DNA from: an uncultured Campylobacter sp.
GTDB lineage: Bacteria > Campylobacterota > Campylobacteria > Campylobacterales > Campylobacteraceae
Direction of reading: 5' to 3'
Length of the DNA: 64,000 nucleotides
Assembly (NCBI RefSeq): GCF_937980635.1
Contig: NZ_CALJPG010000030.1
Coordinates: 20,318-84,317, forward strand
The position numbers and the translations under genes are program-made. The notes beneath the pieces are model-generated. The model searched no databases, had not been told where the DNA came from, and saw only the letters and a program-made list of their open reading frames with translations. Positions 1-7,705 of this stretch are shown one piece after another. Positions within the stretch are counted from its first letter, which is position 1, and the number at the start of each line of letters is the position of its first letter.

Positions 1-88
1 AAATTTCAAAGCATAAAAAAATCCAGTGCAAAAAGACGAAATAGACAATCGAGCAAGTTTAGTCGGGGCAAAATATACGAATTTCCTT

Positions 89-880
89 TTATAGCACCAC
101 GACCTCGGTTTCCAGTTTAATACCAAATTCCTCAAAAACGCGGCTTTGCGCTAAATTTATGAGTGCAATCACGTCTTCAAAGCTCGCGCTGCCGAAATTT
201 ATGATGAAATTGGCATGTTGCTCGCTAAATTTCGCCCCGCCGATCGCGTGGCCTTTAAGCCCTGCCGCTTCGATCAGCCTGCCCGCGGCGTCATTCGGCG
301 GATTTTTAAAGCAGCTTCCAAAGCTTGCCCCCTTTGGCTGGTTGGCGCGTTTGGTGGCGAAATCCGCGGCGAGCGAGACGTCAAAGCCGCGCGAAATTTT
401 AAACTCGGCGCCCAAAATCGGCTCCTCGATCCCGCTTCTTCGGTAGCCGAAGCTTATCTGCTCGCGCTCCACCCAGCCGCGAGCCAGGCGCACGGCAAGC
501 AGGCTATCGCTAATGCTCGCGCCGGCGAGCCCTGCGTTCATATTGATTAGCCCGCCGAGCTGGCCCGGGATGTTTCGCAAAAACTCAAAGCCGCCGATGT
601 TTTGTTTTTTGGCGAAATTATAAATTTTGCCTGATTTCGTCGCAGCCCCGATGCTAAGGATATCGCCGCTTAAGCTTATGCGATCGAACTCCTCGCTTAG
701 CATCGCAAGGTGTGGCGGCGCGGGCGAGATGAGCAGATTATTGCCGCCGCCGATGATCGCGCGCTCGCGGATACTCTCAAACTCCGCAAAATCGGCCTCG
801 TCCTTTAAAATTTGCACCGCAAAGCTCCCGCCTATACGCACGGAGGTGTATTTGCTAAAATCTATCTGCTTTGTTTTCAA
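89..880 (-). CDS. murB: UDP-N-acetylenolpyruvoylglucosamine reductase
   Basis: This cytoplasmic FAD enzyme reduces UDP-GlcNAc-enolpyruvate to UDP-MurNAc with NADPH, the second committed step of peptidoglycan precursor synthesis. The 263-residue protein has the FAD-binding stretch IIGGGNNLL near residues 42-50 and the IPGQLGGLINMNAG loop near residue 105. It also has the GSCFKNPP motif holding the proton-donor serine, and a C-terminal LETEV whose Glu is the usual catalytic residue. The length fits the short MurB form seen in Campylobacter. The start is an ATG. No promoter or terminator is obvious; the 88 bases before window position 89 hold no recognisable gene. In C. jejuni, as I recall, murB lies near recA and eno, which matches this context. 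Confidence 0.96.
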   Translation of the reverse strand: MKTKQIDFSKYTSVRIGGSFAVQILKDEADFAEFESIRERAIIGGGNNLLISPAPPHLAMLSEEFDRISLSGDILSIGAATKSGKIYNFAKKQNIGGFEFLRNIPGQLGGLINMNAGLAGASISDSLLAVRLARGWVEREQISFGYRRSGIEEPILGAEFKISRGFDVSLAADFATKRANQPKGASFGSCFKNPPNDAAGRLIEAAGLKGHAIGGAKFSEQHANFIINFGSASFEDVIALINLAQSRVFEEFGIKLETEVVVL

Positions 881-1453
881 AATTTTGCCTTTTAAATTTC
901 ATTTCTAAATTTCGCGCTTGCCGCTCCCCCGTATCGTTTTAAAATTTAGCGATACCGCCGCACCATAGTGCAAAAGACGAACGCTATTTCAAAATTTAGC
1001 TCGCTTTCGATACGTTTTCAGCGGCGCGCTACGTCACACGCGCAGCTCGCACCCTGCGGCATAAAATACATCCGTGCAATGTACCTCCGCGTATAAAATT
1101 TCATCGCCGCGTAGCCGTAAATTTGAGGCGAAATATCGCGCGGCGAAAAATAACGCCACAGCAGGCGGTCGATTGGCGCAGCTTGGCGGCGATCCGCGGC
1201 AAGTTTGACGTTAAATTTGCGCGCAAATTTAAATCCACGTCGCCCTCTACGGCTAAATTTCAAAAGCGGATTACCGCACGTCAAAAACGAGATAAAATTC
1301 TACCGCGCGCCTGCCTTTACGCCGAAGTAAAATTTTCGCCGAGGCGCAAACCCCTTAATGCCTAGAAATTTAGCCGAAACGAAGGGGCAGTGTTCCGAGC
1401 AAAATCAGCCGAAGCAAGGCTAAATTTCAGCTAAATTTTAACCTCGCCCGGCC
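881..1453. other. Intergenic stretch without a supported gene
   Basis: About 570 bases lie between the upstream side of murB and the downstream side of mqnD, both on the minus strand. Open frames here (for example 1123-1365 plus and 1018-1284 minus) have basic, arginine-rich translations with no family resemblance and no good ribosome binding site, so I do not call them. The stretch is rich in AAATTT and includes a perfect 22-base palindrome, listed separately. Confidence 0.6.
1211..1232. repeat. Perfect 22-base palindrome with two AAATTT arms
   Basis: The sequence reads TTAAATTT, then GCGCGC, then AAATTTAA, and equals its own reverse complement over 22 bases. It contains two RAATTY sites in inverted orientation. 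With no loop bases it looks more like a dimeric protein-binding site or cruciform than an ordinary terminator, and no T-run follows on either strand. Confidence 0.7.
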
Positions 1454-2350
1454 CTACATTGGGTTTTGCCCGCCGCAGTCCGCAAAGCGGATCTCGTTAT
1501 ATTCGCGCGGGATAAAATTCTCCTGCGCGCTAAGCGGCGCAGGGTAAAAACCGCGCTCGTAACCAAGCTCAAACAGCCTATCCACCGCCCTTATCTGCGC
1601 ATGCGAAAGCTCGATCGAGGCCTCGTTGGCATAAAGGCTCAGATATTTTTCGAGCTTTGCATCGTCCACGCGGATGAGATTTCGCTCCATCAGCATGTGC
1701 GACAAAAACGGCTTATGCGCGGTGGCGATGCGTACGCCCTCCGTTAGCACGCGCTCGCACTCGATGGCGTCCGTTATCGGCAGGCTGCGGCGAACCGCCA
1801 TGCCTCCCAGCGGCAGCGGTAAATTTTCGCCCGCTAGCTCGCTCCAGATATCCCAGATCTCGCGCTCCACGCAAAGCTCGTCCGAAAAGTCCAAAATGCT
1901 CTCGTGTATCAGCACGCCCGCGTCCACCTCGCCGCTTAAAACCGCACTCTCGATTTCTAGGAAATTTTTATAAACTATGCGCGCCTGCGGGTATGCCATG
2001 CGAAAAAGCAGGGCATTGGTCGTGTGTTTGCCGCTTAGCGCAACCTTGAAATTCTGCTTTAAAACCGCGCCCTTTTTCTTAACCAGCTTTGGCCCATAAC
2101 CCTCGCCGAAGCTCACCGCCGTGCGCAAAAGCGCGTATTCGCCCGCTATCAGCGGATATAGCGCGAAGCTAATCGCCGTGGCCTCGTAAGTGCCCTTTAG
2201 CGCCTCGTCGTTTAGGCTCTGGATATCAAGCGCCGTTGCGCTAAATTTTAGATTTTTGGAGCTCACCCAACCAAAATCAATCGCCTTATACATAAAAATA
2301 TCGTCGGCGTCGGGCGAATGGGCGACGTTTATATGCTTAAAAATCTTCAA
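1454..2350 (-). CDS. mqnD: 1,4-dihydroxy-6-naphthoate synthase (futalosine pathway)
   Basis: MqnD converts cyclic dehypoxanthine futalosine to 1,4-dihydroxy-6-naphthoate in the alternative menaquinone pathway that Campylobacterota use. The 298-residue protein opens with the family motif HSPDADDIFMY near residues 11-21 and keeps the periplasmic-binding-protein-like fold of the MqnA/MqnD family, including FGEGYGPK and a LIHES segment near residue 148. I favour MqnD over MqnA because of the SPDADD motif and the length. The start is TTG, with an AAGGA ribosome site about six bases upstream. A TATAAT on the minus strand at 2402-2407 gives a plausible promoter with a leader of about 45 bases. Menaquinone here would serve fumarate and other anaerobic respiration. 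Confidence 0.9.
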   Translation of the reverse strand: MKIFKHINVAHSPDADDIFMYKAIDFGWVSSKNLKFSATALDIQSLNDEALKGTYEATAISFALYPLIAGEYALLRTAVSFGEGYGPKLVKKKGAVLKQNFKVALSGKHTTNALLFRMAYPQARIVYKNFLEIESAVLSGEVDAGVLIHESILDFSDELCVEREIWDIWSELAGENLPLPLGGMAVRRSLPITDAIECERVLTEGVRIATAHKPFLSHMLMERNLIRVDDAKLEKYLSLYANEASIELSHAQIRAVDRLFELGYERGFYPAPLSAQENFIPREYNEIRFADCGGQNPM

Positions 2351-2401
2351 ATTTAATCCTTTTTGCTCCGCTTTAAATTTCGCGCGCGGCTAAATTGCGA
2401 A

Positions 2402-2407
2402 ATTATA
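2402..2407 (-). promoter_or_regulatory. Predicted sigma70 -10 box for mqnD
   Basis: A perfect TATAAT reads on the minus strand about 52 bases before the mqnD TTG start. Upstream of it the sequence is AT-rich, as in Campylobacter sigma70 promoters, which lack a strong -35. Confidence 0.55.
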
Positions 2408-2598
2408 GTAAATTTTTGCTACAACCCTCATAAAAATGCGGAATTTATAAAGAAAAACGTGAAAAACAGAGTCTGTTTAAAAGGCTAAATTTAATGCTCT
2501 CCGCTCGCCCTGCAGAACTTTTTGCGCTCCTTAAAAATTTCAAATTCCGATGCCGCGCCGAATTTAGGCGAATAATCAAAAATTCATTTCAAATTTGG

Positions 2599-2604
2599 TA
2601 AAAT
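2599..2604 (+). promoter_or_regulatory. Possible -10 box for the recA run
   Basis: TAAAAT sits about 28 bases before the chosen recA ATG, in an AT-rich stretch between the divergent mqnD and recA genes. It is a one-mismatch match to TATAAT and the best candidate in this gap. I saw no clear LexA-type box; Campylobacter generally lacks LexA. Confidence 0.4.
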
Positions 2605-2631
2605 CAAATGAATTTATTTTTAAGGAAAAAC

Positions 2632-3675
2632 ATGGACGAGGGAAAGAAAAAGACGCTGGATGCGGCGCTAAAATCGATCGACAAAGCTTTCGGCAAGGGC
2701 ACGCTCGTACGACTAGGCGACAAGCAGGTCGAGCCGATAGACGCCATCTCTACGGGCTCTGTGGGGCTCGACATCGCGCTTGGCATCGGCGGCGTGCCGA
2801 AGGGGCGTATCATCGAGGTTTACGGGCCGGAGAGCTCGGGAAAGACGACGCTTACGCTTCACATCATCGCCGAGTGCCAAAAGGCGGGCGGAATTTGCGC
2901 ATTCGTGGACGCCGAACACGCGCTGGACGTTAAATACGCTTCAAATTTAGGCGTCGATACCGACAATCTCTACGTCAGTCAGCCCGACTTCGGCGAGCAG
3001 GCGCTCGACATCGTAGAGACCCTAGCAAAAAGCGGCGCGATCGATCTTATCGTCGTAGATAGCGTCGCTGCGCTCACGCCGAAAAATGAGATCGAGGGCG
3101 ATATGGGCGATCAACACGTGGGGCTTCAGGCGCGACTTATGAGCCAAGCGCTGCGCAAGCTCGCGGGCGTCGTGCACAAGATGAACACGACGGTAATCTT
3201 TATCAACCAAATCCGTATGAAGATCGGCACGATGGGCTACGGCACGCCAGAGACGACGACCGGCGGCAATGCGCTTAAATTTTACGCTTCGGTGCGCATC
3301 GACATACGTAAGATCGCTACTTTGAAACAAAACGAAGAGAGCATCGGCAACCGTGCCAAGGTCAAGGTCGTGAAAAACAAGGTGGCGCCTCCGTTTAAGA
3401 TCGCGGAATTTGACATAATGTTCGGCAAGGGTATCAGCAAAGTGGGCGAGCTGATTGATTACGGCGTCAAGCTCGACATCGTCGATAAAAGCGGCGCGTG
3501 GTTCAGCTACGGCGATACAAAGCTGGGTCAAGGGCGCGAAAACGCTAAAGTATATCTTGAGAACAATCCCGCTGTCGCCGAAGAGATCACGGCAAAGATC
3601 CGCGAGCAGATGGGTAGCGTAAATTTCAGCGCAGACGCGGACGATGAAGAAAATTTACAAAGTGGAGATGAATGA
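2632..3675 (+). CDS. recA: Recombinase RecA
   Basis: RecA forms ATP-dependent filaments on single-stranded DNA for homologous recombination and for natural transformation. I chose the ATG at 2632 (347 residues) over the in-frame ATG at 2608, because AAGGA lies five bases before it and MDEGKKKTLDAAL matches usual RecA N-termini. The Walker A GPESSGKTT is at residues 65-73. Walker B (IDLIVVDSVAAL) follows near residue 135, and the DNA-binding loop region GNALKFYASVRID lies further downstream. The acidic C-terminal tail is present. The stop overlaps the start of eno, so the two are probably translationally coupled. Even here RAATTY sites run at about six per kb. Confidence 0.98.
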   Translation: MDEGKKKTLDAALKSIDKAFGKGTLVRLGDKQVEPIDAISTGSVGLDIALGIGGVPKGRIIEVYGPESSGKTTLTLHIIAECQKAGGICAFVDAEHALDVKYASNLGVDTDNLYVSQPDFGEQALDIVETLAKSGAIDLIVVDSVAALTPKNEIEGDMGDQHVGLQARLMSQALRKLAGVVHKMNTTVIFINQIRMKIGTMGYGTPETTTGGNALKFYASVRIDIRKIATLKQNEESIGNRAKVKVVKNKVAPPFKIAEFDIMFGKGISKVGELIDYGVKLDIVDKSGAWFSYGDTKLGQGRENAKVYLENNPAVAEEITAKIREQMGSVNFSADADDEENLQSGDE

Positions 3676-4925
3676 TGATTTATATCGAAGATGTTTATGC
3701 GATAGAAGTACTTGACAGCCGCGGCAATCCGACCGTGAAGGCGACCGTGGCTCTAAGCGACGGTACAATGGCAAGTGCGATAGTGCCAAGCGGTGCAAGC
3801 ACGGGCAAACGAGAGGCGCTGGAGCTTCGCGACAAAGACAAAAGATACTGCGGCAAGGGCGTGCTAAAGGCGGTAGAAAACGTAAATTCGCAGATCGCCG
3901 AAGCCGTGATCGGACTGGATGCCTTCGATCAAAAGGCGCTTGACGATGAGATGAGGGAGCTTGACGGCACCGATAACTACTCAAATTTGGGCGCAAATGC
4001 GGTGCTTGGCGTATCTATGGCGGTAGCGCGCGCGGCTGCCAAAAGCCTTGACGTGCCTTTGTACCGCTACCTAGGTGGCGCAAACGCTAGCGTACTACCC
4101 GTGCCGATGTTTAATATCATCAACGGCGGCGCGCACGCGAACAACAGCGTAGATTTTCAAGAATTTATGATTATGCCGTTTGGATTTGATAAATTTAGCG
4201 ACGCGCTGCGAGCAGCGAGCGAAATTTACCACACGCTAAAAGGCCTGCTAAACGCAGCCGGCCACAGCACGGCAGTGGGCGACGAGGGCGGATTTGCGCC
4301 GAATTTAAACGATAACGAAGAGCCGATCAAACTCATCATGCAAGCTATCGAAAAAGCAGGCTACAAAGCAGGCGAGCAGATCAAGCTAGCCCTTGACGTG
4401 GCTGCCAGCGAGCTGTACGAAAACGGCAAATATAAACTAGAAGGCAAGGAATTTAGCAGCGAAGAGCTGATCGAGCGATACGCGCAACTTTGCGAGAAGT
4501 ATCCGATATTTTCGATCGAGGACGGCCTAAGCGAGGACGACTGGGCGGGCTGGGCGAAGCTAACTAGCAAACTTGGCGCTAAAGTACAGCTCGTGGGCGA
4601 CGATCTATTTGTAACGAACGAGAAAATTTTACGCGAAGGCATCGCCAAAGGCGTAGGCAACGCGATCCTAATAAAACCAAATCAAATCGGCACCGTCAGC
4701 CAAACCATGCAGACGATCCGCCTAGCTCAGCGCAAAGGCTACCGCTGCGTGATGAGCCACAGAAGCGGCGAGAGCGAGGATAGCTTTATCGCGGACTTCG
4801 CCGTCGCGATGAATACGGGCCAAATCAAAACGGGCGCGACCGCCAGAAGCGAACGCAACGCCAAATACAACCGCCTGCTTGAGATCGAGCGCGAAACGGA
4901 CGAGTTTTTGGGAAGCCGAATTTAA
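3672..4925 (+). CDS. eno: Enolase (phosphopyruvate hydratase)
   Basis: Enolase interconverts 2-phosphoglycerate and phosphoenolpyruvate. In an asaccharolytic organism it acts mainly in gluconeogenesis, fed by pckA at 43.8 kb. The 417-residue protein shows GNPTVKATVAL at the N-terminus, the catalytic-loop segment AVGDEGGFAPN, the SIEDGLSEDDW magnesium-ligand strand, VGDDLFVTN and the active-site MSHRSGESED. Two consecutive ATG codons (3672 and 3675) overlap the recA stop; either could be used. The next gene starts two bases after the stop, so recA, eno and the following genes form one transcription run. Confidence 0.97.
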   Translation: MMIYIEDVYAIEVLDSRGNPTVKATVALSDGTMASAIVPSGASTGKREALELRDKDKRYCGKGVLKAVENVNSQIAEAVIGLDAFDQKALDDEMRELDGTDNYSNLGANAVLGVSMAVARAAAKSLDVPLYRYLGGANASVLPVPMFNIINGGAHANNSVDFQEFMIMPFGFDKFSDALRAASEIYHTLKGLLNAAGHSTAVGDEGGFAPNLNDNEEPIKLIMQAIEKAGYKAGEQIKLALDVAASELYENGKYKLEGKEFSSEELIERYAQLCEKYPIFSIEDGLSEDDWAGWAKLTSKLGAKVQLVGDDLFVTNEKILREGIAKGVGNAILIKPNQIGTVSQTMQTIRLAQRKGYRCVMSHRSGESEDSFIADFAVAMNTGQIKTGATARSERNAKYNRLLEIERETDEFLGSRI

Positions 4926-4926
4926 A

Positions 4927-5712
4927 ATGTTTTTTAAAAAAAAGTCCAAGCGGGGCTTAAAAGGCGGCGCGCAGCGCCCCTATGCGGACGGAGCGGATTA
5001 TACGGACACGCAAGGCAGATATTCAGACGCAGACTTTGACGAGGACGATTTTTTTGACGATGATGAATTTTATAGCGATGAAAATTTTAGCGGAGGTTTT
5101 AGCGCGGTAGGGGCTGGCTTCCGCAAAAATCGCAACGGAACCTCACACGGCGTAGACGAAACAGGCTCTGCCTCTGATGCTACAGGCGGCGGCTCTAATT
5201 TAAGCAGCAAAAGCTCTGCTGCAAGCGGAAACTACGAAGGCAGCGCGCAAACAGACGCGGGCTTTTACAGCACGGAATTTATTGGGGGCGGCGATTTAAA
5301 GAATGCAGAATTATACGCGAAAGAAAACTACTTCCCAAACGACGCGGGCTTTGCGGCACAAGACATAAATTCTGCCACGCAAGGTTTTTCTTTTATGCCG
5401 CAAAACGCAGATCCTGCCGCTAAAAAAGCTTCAAAGAAGCGTAAAAATTTAAAAGAACGGCTGAATTTTATCAATCCGTTTTCGCCGCTTAAACAGATTT
5501 TTGCAGCTCTTGCGCTGATCGTCTGCGTCGTTTTTGCGGGCATCTTCGTGGGTGACGTGCTGTTTGGCAAGCGATCGTTTGAAGTGCTACGCCAGCTGCA
5601 AAAAGAAAAGGCGTTTTTATTCACCGACGTTGAGCGGCTAAAAGAGGAAAACGCCGAACTGCAAAAGCTTTATTTAGAGCGTCGCTCGCTCGATCCGGAC
5701 CTTAAAAAATGA
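4927..5712 (+). CDS. FtsB/DivIC-like septum protein with long acidic N-terminal extension
   Basis: The C-terminal 75 residues look like a small bitopic division protein of the FtsB/DivIC class: one membrane helix at about 190-209, then a periplasmic coiled coil (about 216-251, RQLQKEKAF...VERLKEENAELQKL). FtsB-type proteins bridge FtsL and FtsQ at the septum. The start at ATG 4927 gives 261 residues, against about 90-100 for the usual protein. The extra about 180 residues are cytoplasmic and low in complexity, with an acidic D/E/F-rich patch at 36-60 followed by Ser/Gly/Ala-rich sequence. The position directly after eno matches the small coiled-coil gene at that place in C. jejuni, from memory. 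The extension is the unusual part; its function is unknown. Confidence 0.75.
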   Translation: MFFKKKSKRGLKGGAQRPYADGADYTDTQGRYSDADFDEDDFFDDDEFYSDENFSGGFSAVGAGFRKNRNGTSHGVDETGSASDATGGGSNLSSKSSAASGNYEGSAQTDAGFYSTEFIGGGDLKNAELYAKENYFPNDAGFAAQDINSATQGFSFMPQNADPAAKKASKKRKNLKERLNFINPFSPLKQIFAALALIVCVVFAGIFVGDVLFGKRSFEVLRQLQKEKAFLFTDVERLKEENAELQKLYLERRSLDPDLKK

Positions 5713-6884
5713 GAAAAATTTCTTTACTAATTTTAGGTCTTTGCGCTTTTTTAAACGCTGAGAATTTAAATGACGCAAATTCAAACGCTACGAAACTCAG
5801 CATCGCCGCGGTAAAAGAGCAAAATTCTACCGATTTGGCGATTAAAGAGCCAAAAACAGGTGCGCAAAGCCCAAACGCTAAAAAGCAAGCTGTAATGAAA
5901 CCTGAAACATCTAAAAGCCCTACCGCAGCAATGCAAAAAAGCGCCGCAGAAGCAAATTCTAGCGTCAAAGCAAGCGTCGCCAAAAAAGCCGTGAGCGCGC
6001 AGCTCTCGCAGACCGAAAAAAAAGCTCCTGCGGCCAAAGCGGGCATCGGTGCTCCTTCGCAGGTCATAAAAACGGAACGAAACTCTTCTGCGCAGCCTTC
6101 AGCTGCGACGCTTCCGCCTCCTGATGAGTTACCGATTGCGCCGGAAGTAAGCGAGTTGAATTCTACAATGGTGCAAAATTTTAAGGCGGCACAGAATTCT
6201 ACAGCGCAAAACTCCACTGCGCAACAAAACGCGCAATCTGCTCCACAAAATTCCAATCCGGCGCAAAGCTCCGCCGCCACGCCACAAAATATTCCCGCGC
6301 CTAAAAATTTCACGCAGCAAACCTTTGCGCTTCCCTCCGACGCTCTTACGATCGAAAGCTTAATTGTGCGATATAGGGACGACGACGGGGTCTTACACGA
6401 AAAGATCGTTGATATCAATCGCTCGATTGATTGGCACGATGATTTCGTGCTAAGCGCGAGCGCCAAACCTGCGCTACATAGGGCGCTAGATGTCTCGGTT
6501 ACTTCGACTGATCCAAATTTACAAAAGCAGGTCTCGCAAAGTGGTATCACACCTAGCTTCGCGCCGCGCCTGGAGCTGCCGTTAGAGACGCTTAAATTTG
6601 ACGACGGATTAAAATTTGTCATTCGCAAAAACAGCGTGCAGCTCATCACCGCAGACGATTTCAAAAGCTCCGACGCAAATGCTTCGGGTGCACTTGAAGC
6701 GGAGTTTTGGCGCCAAGAGATCCCGCTTAGCGGCGCGAGCTTTGCTGTAAATATCGGCGGCTTTAGCGACATCAATGTCACCAAAGAGGACGGCTACTAC
6801 CGCATCGGCGTGCGCTCGCATGAGGGCAACCTTAGCATCAGACGCAAAGATGGCGGGTATTTGATCTACAAAAATTCTAATTAA
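5709..6884 (+). CDS. cgpA: AMIN-domain periplasmic protein, CgpA-like N-glycoprotein
   Basis: This 391-residue protein starts with a signal peptide (MRKISLLILGLCAFLNA), continues with a long Ala/Gln/Asn/Pro/Ser-rich linker to about residue 205, and ends in a compact AMIN-like beta domain. AMIN domains target periplasmic proteins to peptidoglycan or envelope complexes. Position after eno and the ftsB-like gene matches cgpA (Cj1670c) of C. jejuni, a known glycoprotein. I count eight PglB sequons (D/E-X-N-X-S/T) at Asn 39, 83, 125, 151, 237, 324, 356 and 374. The linker also has an NSTAQ-type repeat near 163-172. The start overlaps the preceding stop by four bases, suggesting coupled translation. 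The orthology is inferred from domain and synteny. Confidence 0.75.
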   Translation: MRKISLLILGLCAFLNAENLNDANSNATKLSIAAVKEQNSTDLAIKEPKTGAQSPNAKKQAVMKPETSKSPTAAMQKSAAEANSSVKASVAKKAVSAQLSQTEKKAPAAKAGIGAPSQVIKTERNSSAQPSAATLPPPDELPIAPEVSELNSTMVQNFKAAQNSTAQNSTAQQNAQSAPQNSNPAQSSAATPQNIPAPKNFTQQTFALPSDALTIESLIVRYRDDDGVLHEKIVDINRSIDWHDDFVLSASAKPALHRALDVSVTSTDPNLQKQVSQSGITPSFAPRLELPLETLKFDDGLKFVIRKNSVQLITADDFKSSDANASGALEAEFWRQEIPLSGASFAVNIGGFSDINVTKEDGYYRIGVRSHEGNLSIRRKDGGYLIYKNSN

Positions 6885-6893
6885 GGAGAGGCT

Positions 6894-7523
6894 ATGACGC
6901 ATTTAGAGATTATGAAATTTCGCCACGCGTGCAAAATTTTTGACGAGAACAAAAAGATCGGTAAAGCCGATTTTGACGCTATTTTGCAGGCAGGCATCCT
7001 AGCACCTAGTTCTACGGGGCTAGAGCAATGGGACTTTTTGGTTGTGCAAAACAAGGCGCTGCGCGAGCAGATCCGCGAAAAATCGTGGAATCAGCCGCAG
7101 ATCACCTCTTGCTCACATCTGGTCGTGATTTTAGCAAAGATCAAGGACATAAAGCTAGGAAGTGATTATATCGAGCGAATGATTACACGCAGAAAAGACG
7201 AAGCGCCCAAATATATCGGCGACAGGCATAAATTTTATCAAGATTTTTTAAGCGGTTATTTTCACAACGACGATGAGGAGCTATTTAATTGGTCGCACGC
7301 GCAGTGCATGTTCGCAGCACTTGCGATGATGAACGAGGCTGCAAGCCGCGGCATCGACAGCTGCCCTATGGAGGGCTTTGATCGCGCAGCACTCGGAGAG
7401 ATTTTGAATCTAAAATGGAATGAGCGCCGCGTGGCGCTGCTCGTGCCTTTCGGCTACCGCGTAAATCCGCAGCCGCAAAAGATCCGCCGCAGCATGGATG
7501 ACGTAGTAAAGTGGATCGAATAA
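6894..7523 (+). CDS. Nitroreductase-family NAD(P)H oxidoreductase
   Basis: The 209-residue protein belongs to the FMN nitroreductase family, which reduces nitroaromatics, quinones or flavins with NAD(P)H. The N-terminal RHACKIFDENKKI matches the family phosphate-binding start (R-R-S-x-R-x-F-type), and LAPSSTGLEQWDFLVVQ is the typical FMN-contact helix. The C-terminal VPFGYRV is the usual family ending. The ATG at 6894 is ten bases after cgpA, with AAGGAGAGG just before it, so it is probably the last gene of the run. A stem-loop at 7527-7555 follows. The physiological substrate is unknown; RdxA or FrxA-like activity (metronidazole activation) is possible but not shown. Confidence 0.85.
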   Translation: MTHLEIMKFRHACKIFDENKKIGKADFDAILQAGILAPSSTGLEQWDFLVVQNKALREQIREKSWNQPQITSCSHLVVILAKIKDIKLGSDYIERMITRRKDEAPKYIGDRHKFYQDFLSGYFHNDDEELFNWSHAQCMFAALAMMNEAASRGIDSCPMEGFDRAALGEILNLKWNERRVALLVPFGYRVNPQPQKIRRSMDDVVKWIE

Positions 7524-7555
7524 GCTAGCAAGCGCTTTTGAAGCGCTAAGCTTGA
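7523..7555. terminator. Stem-loop after the nitroreductase gene
   Basis: AGCGCTT (7531-7537), a TTG loop and AAGCGCT (7541-7547) form a perfect seven-base stem. An outer AAGCT/AGCTT pairing extends it. No T-run follows, so it may be an RNA-stabilising or weak termination hairpin closing the recA-to-nitroreductase run. Confidence 0.5.
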
Positions 7556-7705
7556 GGCGCAATAAATTCCAAACCGAGTGCGAAAGTGCGGTACGCGCAT
7601 TTTTTAGAAATTTACCGCGCTTTAGCTTTTTTCTCGCCCGTAAATCTTGTGCGGCGAGATTTAAAATTTTATAAAATCACCGAAAATTTAAACGAAGGAG
7701 CGAGC

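Noticed and set aside
1123..1365. Plus-strand frame of 80 codons in the gap after murB
   Set aside because: Basic, repeat-like translation built from AAATTT codons, no ribosome site, no family resemblance.
2604..2813. Minus-strand open frame inside recA and many similar frames antisense to eno, pnp, accC and others
   Set aside because: They lie wholly antisense to conserved genes, have no ribosome sites and give Arg/Ser/Leu-rich translations typical of shadow frames in this base composition.
7586..7705. Upstream extension of argH
   Set aside because: The extra 40 residues are unlike ArgH; AAGGAG before GTG 7706 sets the start.
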